Made by a program: the position numbers and the translations under genes. A stretch of 64,000 nt of DNA, taken from NCBI GenBank assembly GCA_021613335.1, contig JAJTWR010000224.1:1-64000 (forward strand), given 5' to 3'. This document shows, in pieces, positions 57,571-64,000 of the stretch. How positions within the stretch are numbered: the stretch's first letter is position 1; each line of letters starts with the position of its first letter. The notes beneath the pieces were generated by a model. It made no database searches. It had not been told where the DNA came from and worked only from the letters and a program-made list of their open reading frames with translations. This stretch comes from Whitmania pigra (Eukaryota > Annelida > Clitellata > Hirudinida > Haemopidae).

Positions 57571-57715
57571 GCAAGGTGACTTGGCCAATTGGGGATGGGG
57601 CGGGATTAAGCGGGAAGTCACGGGATTAATTGGGATTTTTGGCTTTTTGGATCGAAAGGCGATTTGGCCACTCATTGGCCGTTCAGGGGTTTTGCGCAAG
57701 GTGATTTGAGCACTG
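57571..57715 (+). repeat. Three transposase-binding-like sites at the prophage left end (L1-L3)
   Basis: Three imperfect direct repeats: GCAAGGTGACTTGGCCAATT at 57571, GAAAGGCGATTTGGCCACTC at 57654, and GCAAGGTGATTTGAGCACTG at 57696. The spacing (83 then 42 bases) resembles Mu, where L2 and L3 are close together and L1 is at the very end. Between them GGGATTAA occurs twice (57603 and 57622). No gene lies here. Confidence 0.7.
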
Positions 57716-57844
57716 AGCAAGCGCAAAAATAAAGCGCCCTTGTGGGATGGTTTGGCGTAGATACCACCCTCTAATCCAGCCAAAATAGCCAATTGCAATC
57801 AGCTTAACGCATGTTCGCAAGCGCACAATCAGAGGCGTTTTTAC

Positions 57845-57978
57845 TTCCGAGTTTATGGAGCAAACTCGGAAATTTGTGCAGTCTTTAACTCGGAACTCGG
57901 AAGTGGTCATTTTCCCTTTTTAAACAAAAGGTTATCAAAAAAACCGACATTTTTTAGAAGCTCTCTAACTCGGAACTC
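57845..57978. repeat. Cluster of AACTCGGAA motifs between left end and repressor
   Basis: TTCCGAGTTT at 57846-57855 and AAACTCGGAA at 57863-57872 form a perfect 10-bp inverted pair around seven bases. Further copies in tandem (AACTCGGAACTCGGAA at about 57888-57903) and AACTCGGAACTC at 57967-57978 follow in an AT-rich segment. They look like binding sites for a regulator, possibly enhancer-like. The stretch 57716-58085 carries no gene. Confidence 0.65.
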
Positions 57979-58089
57979 AAAACGCGGGTTTTCATCTCTT
58001 TTTTAATAAGTCTAATATAGATTTTAGTATATTTTCCTCATCGATTCCGGAGATAAAATTGAGAGGATCGCCCATCCGTTAGATGGGCC

Positions 58090-58638
58090 TCAAGCCCGTC
58101 GTCTGCTGTTGTCTTCAACGCCAATCGGCGCAGACAGTTCAGCCTTTAGTTGTGCAGCCAACAGCGCCACAGCGCCATTGCGTTCTGCGAGGTCTGGCCC
58201 AATCTGGATAACAAGATCGTACCATTTCGCCGCCATACGTCCCATGTCAGCTGGACTTATTCTCCCACCGATATCCTTATACGTCCTCGATATCACGTCG
58301 TTAATTTTTCCCATCACTTCGGGGTCTGTGGGCTGGGAGTTGGTCTCTACGGGGCTATCGTTCGCATCGGTCGTGCGTCCAGTAGCCAACCACTCAATAT
58401 TTACTTTCAGGGCATCGGCTGTTTTTACTAAAGCATCCATGCCTGGCTCCGCGTTACCATAGAGCCATTTTCTAACTCCAGAGAGCGACATTTCAATCGC
58501 GATAGCGAAGCCATCGATTGTCATTCCGGCATCAACAATCGCCTGCCTTAACCGTTTGCCAAACGCCTTACGGTTAGCGGATTTAACTGCCAAACTGTGC
58601 CGATCCGAACTGCTCACTTTACAGCTTTCATAAGCCAT
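58090..58638 (-). CDS. Prophage repressor (c-like helix-turn-helix protein)
   Basis: 182 residues from ATG 58638 (a TTG at 58647 is possible). An N-terminal helix-turn-helix of the XRE/cI-like type is visible (AGMTIDGFAIAIEMSLSGVR, KWLYGNAEPGMDALVKTADA, then LKVNIEWLATG). The C-terminal half is helical and unlike peptidase-type repressors, so it is probably not cleaved by RecA. Divergent to ner across repeats at 58656-58728, exactly the place of Mu c. Likely represses the early promoter and keeps lysogeny. Confidence 0.8.
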   Translation of the reverse strand: MAYESCKVSSSDRHSLAVKSANRKAFGKRLRQAIVDAGMTIDGFAIAIEMSLSGVRKWLYGNAEPGMDALVKTADALKVNIEWLATGRTTDANDSPVETNSQPTDPEVMGKINDVISRTYKDIGGRISPADMGRMAAKWYDLVIQIGPDLAERNGAVALLAAQLKAELSAPIGVEDNSRRRA

Positions 58639-58655
58639 TGATTTCAAATAAAAAA

Positions 58656-58728
58656 TTACTTTAAGGGAGTTTCGCTCAAAAATTTTCCCCTTAAGTAAAG
58701 TTTTTGTTGGCTTCTTCCCTTAAAGTAA
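58656..58728. promoter_or_regulatory. Three operator-like repeats between repressor and ner
   Basis: TTACTTTAAGGG at 58656-58667, then CCCTTAAGTAAA at 58688-58699 and CCCTTAAAGTAA at 58717-58728 in the opposite orientation. They lie in the repressor-ner intergenic region, where Mu has its O1-O3 operators and the early and repressor promoters. AT-rich flanks could hold -10/-35 boxes. Confidence 0.7.
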
Positions 58729-58804
58729 GTATGTTCATAACCATCGTTTCTTTTGACAAGCCAAGAGCGCCGTTGCAGCGGCGTTTTTGGCGGAGGACCG
58801 ACTG

Positions 58805-59128
58805 GTGGTTGAGCGATTGACAAAAAGCTGGCACCGGGAGGAAATCAAGGCAGCCGTCCGCATGAGAGGCTGGACCTTAACCAGTCTTTCCCTCTATTGG
58901 GGCATGCCCGAATCAGCCTGCCGGGTTGCGCTCCTTCGCCCTTACTACGCCGCCGAACTGGCGATTGCCGAAGCGATAGGCGAAAGCCCGCGCGCCCTGT
59001 GGCCGCACCGCTATCGCGATAACGGTCAGCCGCTCAATCCACGCAAATCAAAACTTACACGCCCGCGCGCGTCAATGCACGGTCAAAACGGCCTTTCCGG
59101 CATGACAGCGCCTGGAAGCGCGGCATAG
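58805..59128 (+). CDS. ner: Ner-like DNA-binding protein of the prophage (GTG start)
   Basis: 107 residues from GTG 58805, eight bases after GGAGG. The KSWHREEIKAAVRMRGWTLT start and SLYWGMPESACRVALLRPYY helix-turn-helix followed by AIGESPRALWPHRYR match the Nlp/Ner family, which turns down the early and repressor promoters of Mu-like phages. The C-terminal tail (PRKSKLTRPRASMHGQNG) is longer than in Mu Ner. It is followed three bases later by an unknown gene. Confidence 0.88.
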   Translation: MVERLTKSWHREEIKAAVRMRGWTLTSLSLYWGMPESACRVALLRPYYAAELAIAEAIGESPRALWPHRYRDNGQPLNPRKSKLTRPRASMHGQNGLSGMTAPGSAA

Positions 59129-59130
59129 CC

Positions 59131-59577
59131 ATGCCTCCCCGCGATTCCCGCACGCTGGAACTATTTGATTGGCAGCCACCGGAGTTAGAGCGGCGCTTTG
59201 AGGCGGAGATTACTCGCGCCGCCAGCCTGCGGGCGGCTATTTCCAAGGTGGTGGCGGCGACATTGCGCGACTCAGAACACCCCCGCGACGCCATTGCCGA
59301 GAAGATGAGCGACTATCTTGGTGAGGATGTCACCAAGCCGATGCTCGATGCCTATGCCAGCGAGGCGCGCAAGGATCATAGCATCTCGGTGCCGCGCTAT
59401 CTGGCGCTGCTTCACGCAACGAACGACCGGCGGTTGTTGCAATTCCTGGCCGATCAGTTCGGGTTAGCGGTCATCGAGCGTAAATATCTCAAGCTCATTC
59501 AATCGCAACAGGCGCGCGAAGAAGCGGAACGCCTGACCAAGCTTGCCGACCGCTGGCGAGCGGAGGCCGGGCGATGA
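59131..59577 (+). CDS. Prophage early protein of unknown function
   Basis: 148 residues I cannot assign. It begins MPPRDSRTLELFDWQPPELE, then helical segments (AAISKVVAATLRDSEHPRDA, KMSDYLGEDVTKPMLDAYAS) and a C-terminal coiled-coil-like part (QQAREEAERLTKLADRWRAE). No membrane segment or signal. Its stop overlaps the transposase start by four bases (ATGA at 59574-59577), so it is part of the early operon between ner and transposase A. Confidence 0.8.
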   Translation: MPPRDSRTLELFDWQPPELERRFEAEITRAASLRAAISKVVAATLRDSEHPRDAIAEKMSDYLGEDVTKPMLDAYASEARKDHSISVPRYLALLHATNDRRLLQFLADQFGLAVIERKYLKLIQSQQAREEAERLTKLADRWRAEAGR

Positions 59578-61601
59578 GCAAAAAATGGCTGACCGCTGCC
59601 GAGATTGCCGATGCTAAGCTTCCAGGATTGCCAGTCACCGAACGTGGAATGCGCGATAAAGCCGCGCGTGAATCCTGGCCATCGCGCCCGCGCAAGGGCA
59701 AGGGCGGCGGGGTGGAATATGCCATCTCCGCCCTGCCGCAGGCGGCGCAAGAGGCTTTGGCATCGCGGGCGGTTCGCGCGCTGCCAAAGACGGCGGCGCT
59801 ACAACCGGCAATCGCCGATCCAAGGCTGCTGGCCGGGTGGCAGCGAAGCGCCATGCAGGCGCGCGCCCTCATCTTGAACCACATCCAAGCCATTGCTCTC
59901 ACCCAAGGAGCCAGTATTCTGGCAATCGAGGCGCACTTTGCCAAGTAAGCCGCCGCCAGAACCCTGCCCCCCGCGCTCGAAAAAGCCGTAATCGCCGCCA
60001 ATCAGCGCCAAAACGCTGGCCGCACCGTCGGCGTCCGCACCTTGCGTCGCTGGCGAATGTTAGCGGGCGAACATTGCACGGATCTTGCGCCAAAATATAC
60101 GCCGCAGCCTCTCGATTACCCGTGGCTTGCGCGGCTCATGCAGCTTTATGCCCGCCCGACCAAGCCGTCAATCGCTTGGTGCGTCGAGGAGATGCGCCGC
60201 GAGGGGGTGGATGCGCCCCCTCTGCGCACAGCGCAAGCGATTATCGCGCGCATGGGAGCGATCGCCCGACATAAAGGCCGGGTTGGCGCGCGCGATCTCA
60301 AGCGCTTTCGCGCCTTCACCGCCCGCACGATCGACGATCTTGAGCCGCTGGATGTCATCAGCGCCGACGGTCACACCTTCAAGGCGGAAGTGCGCCATCC
60401 GCTGCATGGCGGGCTGTTTCGCCCGGAAATCGTCACCGTCATCGATATCGCCACGCGCAAAGTGATCGGCTGGTCGGCGGGCTTGGCCGAATCGGCCCTT
60501 GTCGTCGCCGATGCGCTGCGAATTGCCGCCGAACAAGGCATTGCCGCCATTCTCTATACCGATAACGGCTGCGGTTTCGTCAATGAGTTTCTCGATGGGC
60601 CGGGGCTTGGCGTGTTGGCGCGCCTTGGCACAACCCATTGCACCGCCATTGCCTATAATGCCCAGGCTAGAGGCGCTATCGAGCGTTTGCAAGCAAGCTT
60701 GTGGAAGCGCGAGGCCAAGACGCTGCCTTCCTATGTCGGTCATGACATGGACCGCGAGGCCAGGCATGTCGCCTTCAAGAAAGGTCGAGCTGAGCTAAAG
60801 GCAGTTGGATCCTCACGGCTTTATCTGGAATGGCCGGAATTTCTGGCCTGGTGCGGCAAAGCGATTGCGCGCTACAACGCAAGGCCCCATTCCGGCCTGG
60901 CCAGGCGGCGCGATGAAGGCGGCCGCCTGGTGCATGAAAGCCCGAACGATGCTTTCGCGCGGCACAAAGCTTCCGGTTGGCAGCCCATTATCGCCGCGCA
61001 AGACGCGTTGGACGATCTATTTCGGCCCGCCGTCACGCGCAAAGTGCGCCGCGCCACCGTCAGCCTGTTCGGCTCCACTTACTTTAGCAGGATTCTGGAC
61101 GATCTGGACATGCACGGGCAAGAGGTGCAGGTCGGCTATGACATTCATGACGTAAGCCGCGTGTGGGTGAGAGACGGCGATGGCCGCTTTGTGTGCGTGG
61201 CTGAAATCGATGCCCATGCCAGCGCCTATTTCCCGAAATCCCAGATCGAACGGGCGCAAGAAAAGCGCAACAACCGGGCCAGCCCCTCGCCGCTGGTGGA
61301 GGTGCCGCGCATCGAAGCGGCGCAGCTTACGCCAGAACAAGAAGAACGGGCGGCTGCACAGTTGGCGGCGCTGTCGCCGCCGCAAGCTCGCTCAAACCAA
61401 AGCGCCCGGCCGGTCTTTGCCGACGATCTGTCATGGGTGGAGTGGCTTGCCGCCAACCCGTCCTTGGCCACGACCGACGATCGCATGCATCTGGAGGCTG
61501 CCTTGCGGCAACCGTCCTTCCGCCAGCTTCTGGAATTTTCCGGGGTGGACTGCCAGGCGTTGAGCCGCCTGGCGTCCGCAGCAATCAGGCAAATCGCATA
61601 A
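59574..61601 (+). CDS. Mu-type transposase A, with an in-frame stop at codon 125
   Basis: DDE recombinase that inserts and replicates the phage. The N-terminal enhancer-binding domain (KWLTAAEIADAKLPGLPVTE, RPRKGKGGGVEYAISALP) is followed by a TAA at 59946, after which the same frame continues to 61601. Asp265 (DVISADGHTF), Asp330 (YTDNGCGF) and Glu370 (GAIERLQ) form the catalytic triad, spaced as in MuA; a Mu-C-like beta-barrel and a C-terminal tail for B binding follow. Without the stop it would be 675 residues, near MuA's size. The stop is consistent with an A moved between two adjacent runs (AAGTAAG), so error or a true nonsense mutation are both possible. Confidence 0.9.
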
Positions 61602-61617
61602 GAGCAGGAACCTTATC

Positions 61618-62370
61618 GTGAAGAAACTTTTCGTGCAAACGCAAAATTCAAAAAGGCTGTTGGCGGGTTTCGACCAAATCGCCCAGCGCGGGGCGGGCGA
61701 AGCCTGCCTGATGGTGGTCGATGGCGAACCGGGCCTTGGCAAAACCGAGACGGTGCAATGGTGGGCGGTGCAAAGCGGCGCGGTCTATTTGCGCATGAAA
61801 TCCAAAACCACGCCGACCTGGCTGTTGCGCGAATTGCTGACCGAATTGCGCGTGACGCCGCAACACAGTTTCGAGCGCATGTATGCGCAAGCGCTGGAAG
61901 CTTTGGGCCGTCATGCCGCCTCGTCGGAGGCGGCGGGGCAAACATTCGGTCTGGCGATCGACGAAGCCGATCACATCGTCGGCAGCCGCCAATGTTTGGA
62001 GACGGTGCGCGATCTGTCGGATTTGCTGGAAATCCCGACCGTTCTGGTCGGCATGGGGCGCATTCGCGGCAGCCTCGGCCGCTTTCCCCAGATCGCCAGC
62101 CGGGTTGGCGCTTATGTCGAGTTTTCGCCAGCCACCTCTGAGGATGTAGCATCTATCGCCCGCAACCTGTGCGAAGTTGAAATTGCTGAAGATCTGATCG
62201 GCTTTCTAGCGCAAGTGTCTCGCGGGCGGGCAAGAGAGATCAAAGAGGGTTTGGCCGCCATCGAGCGCTTTGGCAAGCGCAATCCAGGGACGGTCGATTG
62301 CCAGCGCATGGCGGGGCAAGTGTTGCTCAACGACCGCGCGTCGGGCAAGCCGATCGTGGTGCGGCCATGA
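61618..62370 (+). CDS. Mu-type B protein, AAA ATPase target-DNA activator (GTG start)
   Basis: ATP-dependent DNA-binding protein that delivers target DNA to the transposase and gives target immunity. From GTG 61618 there are 250 residues. Walker A GEPGLGKT is at 36-43 and Walker B LAIDEAD at 112-118. It lies 16 bases after the transposase gene and overlaps the next gene as ATGA. It is shorter than Mu B, lacking the N-terminal helix-turn-helix region. Confidence 0.9.
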   Translation: MKKLFVQTQNSKRLLAGFDQIAQRGAGEACLMVVDGEPGLGKTETVQWWAVQSGAVYLRMKSKTTPTWLLRELLTELRVTPQHSFERMYAQALEALGRHAASSEAAGQTFGLAIDEADHIVGSRQCLETVRDLSDLLEIPTVLVGMGRIRGSLGRFPQIASRVGAYVEFSPATSEDVASIARNLCEVEIAEDLIGFLAQVSRGRAREIKEGLAAIERFGKRNPGTVDCQRMAGQVLLNDRASGKPIVVRP

Positions 62371-62939
62371 GCGCGCCGCATCAAAATATCCTATTGCGAG
62401 CGCTGCCCGCCGACGCATGTTTGACGCTGGATGAGTTGGCGCCGCTGGTTGCGTTTTGCCGCAAAGCGCTAACGCAAGCTCTGGCCAAGCTGGTGACGCG
62501 CCGTCTGGTCGAGCGCATCGAGCGCGGCTGCTATCGGCTGACTGTCGATGGGCAACAGGCGGTTGCGGCGGGCATCGAGCTAACCTGTGCGCCGCAGAGT
62601 TACAATCCCCCAGCGATTCGTAGAAACACGCTGCGTCAGCGTGTCTGGAATGCCGCGCGCATGCAAACCGGCTCTTTCACCGCCGGCGATCTGGCAAGGC
62701 TTGCGGCAAAAGAGGAACTGTCAGCCGAGCCAGGGGCGAGCTTTTATCTGCGAGCGCTGGCCAAGGCCGGTTATCTGCGCCGCTTGCCCAAACGCAAACT
62801 CTGCGACGCGGCCCGGGGCGCTGTGCCCATTGGCTATGCGCTGATCAGGAATACCGGCCCGATTGCGCCGGTGGTCAACCGTGCGCAAGGCTCATTGCGC
62901 GACCCCAACACCGGCGAGGTCGTACCATGCCGGCTTTGA
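62367..62939 (+). CDS. Prophage protein with two winged-helix-like segments, unknown function
   Basis: 190 residues from ATG 62367, overlapping the B gene stop. The N-terminal part (LTLDELAPLVAFCRKALTQA, LAKLVTRRLVERIERGCYRL) looks like a winged helix, and a second similar one follows (RQRVWNAARMQTGSFTAGDL, FYLRALAKAGYLRRLPKRK). Such proteins occur in the early region of alphaproteobacterial Mu-like phages; the function is not known to me. It overlaps the following gene by 13 bases. Confidence 0.8.
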   Translation: MSAPHQNILLRALPADACLTLDELAPLVAFCRKALTQALAKLVTRRLVERIERGCYRLTVDGQQAVAAGIELTCAPQSYNPPAIRRNTLRQRVWNAARMQTGSFTAGDLARLAAKEELSAEPGASFYLRALAKAGYLRRLPKRKLCDAARGAVPIGYALIRNTGPIAPVVNRAQGSLRDPNTGEVVPCRL

Positions 62940-63234
62940 GCGCCACAGCGCTGGCCCTGGTGAAAGCCCGGCAGCAAGCGGGCGAGAGTCAGGCGACCAT
63001 TGCCCGGCTGATCGGCATCCGCGCGATCTCGATGGCATGGAACGGCGCATCGTGGCGGCTCTAGGGCAGGTTCGCTGCCCTTATCTCGGACGCACTCCGC
63101 CTGCGCCAGACTGCATCGCTTACCGCACCCGCACCATTCCAACCTCCGACCCAAAAGCGATGCGCTTTTGGCGCGCCTGCCAAACCTGCCCGACCGGCCT
63201 GGCGTTAACTGGCCGGGCGTTAAAGGGAGTTTAA
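62927..63234 (+). pseudogene. Prophage HTH regulator with a deletion and frameshift
   Basis: From ATG 62927 the frame gives ALALVKARQQAGESQATIAR and LIGI, a helix-turn-helix start, but then closes at a TAG at 63062. In a second frame DLDGMERRIVAALGQVRCPY, RTRTIPTSDPKAMRFWRACQ and TCP follow to 63234, resembling the C-terminal part of small Mu-like phage regulators. The missing middle is likely a deletion of a few dozen bases in the helix-turn-helix. No restored product is proposed. Confidence 0.55.
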
Positions 63235-63235
63235 C

Positions 63236-63421
63236 ATGGTTTTACATCTGCGCCCCGTCGCACCCGCGATCGAAGCGCCCGCGACCCCTGGCCTGGGCAA
63301 GCGCGCCACGATCGCCCGCATCTTGAGATTTTTCGCCCTCTTTTCCCGCCGCCCAAGCCGCAAGGCCATCCTCTACGCCCTGCATATCGCCGCCGCAACC
63401 CCCAAACGGAGACGGCCATGA
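63236..63421 (+). CDS. Small prophage protein, unknown function
   Basis: 61 residues, basic (LGKRATIARILRFFALFSRR, PSRKAILYALHIAAATPKRR). No recognisable domain. It begins two bases after the previous stop and overlaps the next gene as ATGA at 63418-63421, which supports translation within the early operon. Confidence 0.6.
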   Translation: MVLHLRPVAPAIEAPATPGLGKRATIARILRFFALFSRRPSRKAILYALHIAAATPKRRRP

Positions 63422-64000
63422 CCCGTGACGCGCCCACCCTGCCCGACGGCTATATGGCGGACAGCAAAGGCCGCCTTGTGCCCATCGCCATCGTCAAGCC
63501 CGCCGATCTGCTGGTCGACCAAACGGTCAAGAAGATCGCCGGTTTTGCCGACGCGCTCTCAGCCCAGATCGCCCGGTTCCGCGGCCATTGCTACGACGAT
63601 ATCGCCGCCTGCGTGAGTTTGATTTCCGAGCAATACGGCGCATCGGCGGGCGGCGCCAAAGGCAATGTCCAGCTGACCAGCTATGACGGCTGCATCAAGG
63701 TGCAGATCAGCGTTTCGGACAATCTCGAATTCGGCCCGGAGCTGATCGCCGCCAAGGCGCTGGTCGATCGCTGCCTTAATGAGTGGTCGGACGGCATTCG
63801 GCCTGAGATGCGCGCCATTATCGATCATGCTTTTCAGGCGGGCAGCGACGGGCGGCTCAACCGCGAGGCATTGCTGCGCCTGCGCCGGTTGGCAATCGAC
63901 CATGAAACCTGGAAACAGGCCATGGCGGCGCTGTCGGACAGCATCCGCATCGTCGGCAGCAAGGAATATCTGCGCATTTATCGCCGAGACAGCCCGCGCG
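63418..64000 (+). CDS. DUF3164-family prophage protein, cut by window edge
   Basis: 194 codons are visible before the window ends. It begins MTRDAPTLPDGYMADSKGRL and has the DUF3164 features ISEQYGASAGGAKGNVQLTS, AAKALVDRCLNEWSDGIRPE and DSIRIVGSKEYLRIYRRDSP. DUF3164 genes lie in the early region of Mu-like phages between B and the Gam gene; function is unknown. The stop should come shortly after the window edge. Confidence 0.9.
   Translation, partial: MTRDAPTLPDGYMADSKGRLVPIAIVKPADLLVDQTVKKIAGFADALSAQIARFRGHCYDDIAACVSLISEQYGASAGGAKGNVQLTSYDGCIKVQISVSDNLEFGPELIAAKALVDRCLNEWSDGIRPEMRAIIDHAFQAGSDGRLNREALLRLRRLAIDHETWKQAMAALSDSIRIVGSKEYLRIYRRDSPR

Larger units (their letters stand above)
57563..64000 (+). 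mobile_element. Mu-like transposable prophage, left part (continues past window)
   Basis: Order: left end with transposase-binding repeats, repressor (minus), operator repeats, Ner, unknown gene, transposase A, B ATPase, small regulatory genes and DUF3164, all as in Mu-like phages. The first base is placed at 57563 (TGTGAGAC) because the interrupted IS5 transposase reads up to 57562, the terminus begins with TG as Mu-type ends do, and the first binding repeat starts eight bases inside. Structural genes are expected to the right. Confidence 0.9.

Overview
The window reads as part of an alphaproteobacterial chromosome, most probably Rhodospirillales-like. This rests on the gene order rpmH-rnpA-yidD-yidC-engB, the cytochrome aa3 operon order ctaC-ctaD-ctaB-(small CoxF-like)-ctaG-ctaE-surf1, DUF882 and MepA cell-wall genes, a Tat-type DUF882 leader, and choline catabolism genes betI-betB-betA beside choXWV. 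I cannot name a genus. The DNA is GC-rich throughout except for the regulatory end of a prophage near 57.8-58.8 kb. No tRNA, rRNA or CRISPR array was found.

Layout. 1-3.1 kb: ribosome and membrane-insertion operon (minus strand). 3.2-9.2 kb: a branched-chain amino acid type ABC operon (livG, livF, two tandem substrate-binding proteins, livH, livM). 9.3-10.8 kb: a degenerate IS5-family element. 10.9-13.8 kb: an antiporter, a squalene/phytoene synthase family protein and Fe-superoxide dismutase. 14-22.2 kb: an orphan PotD-like binding protein, a flavodoxin-fold oxidoreductase, and an acyl-CoA operon (acyl-CoA dehydrogenase, ADP-forming acyl-CoA synthetase, two enoyl-CoA hydratase family proteins), ending in an IS701 remnant. 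22.2-32.7 kb: a quaternary-amine block with choX-choW-choV, split by a TRAP transporter flanked by a 315-bp direct repeat, and the divergent betI-betB-betA operon. 32.8-36.7 kb: nested insertion-sequence debris (IS110, IS5-family, IS607). 36.9-39.5 kb: an RTX-repeat protein and a metallo-beta-lactamase-fold lipoprotein. 39.5-45.6 kb: cytochrome c oxidase operon. 45.9-52.7 kb: tldD, prfC and three peptidoglycan enzymes. 53.3-56 kb: a second proXWV betaine transporter. 56-57.6 kb: IS630, IS481 and IS5 debris. 57.56 kb to the right edge: the left part of a Mu-like transposable prophage (repressor, Ner, transposase A with an internal stop, B ATPase, early genes, DUF3164).

How the genes fit together. 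The 14-33 kb region and the 53-56 kb operon centre on uptake of quaternary amines (choline, betaine, possibly carnitine-like acids) and oxidation of choline to glycine betaine. The acyl-CoA operon would suit degradation of a carboxylated amine such as carnitine, but its substrate is inferred only. The oxidase, SURF1, CtaG and CtaB form one respiratory assembly unit.

Two cautions. First, many otherwise normal genes (yidC, livH, the squalene/phytoene synthase gene, the oxidoreductase, tldD, the RTX gene, the IS607 genes) carry single-base indels, mostly in short homopolymers, and correcting each indel would give a coding length that is an exact multiple of three. This fits uncorrected sequencing errors, but early genome decay is the alternative. 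Second, the many IS remnants are genuinely damaged by larger deletions and nested insertions.
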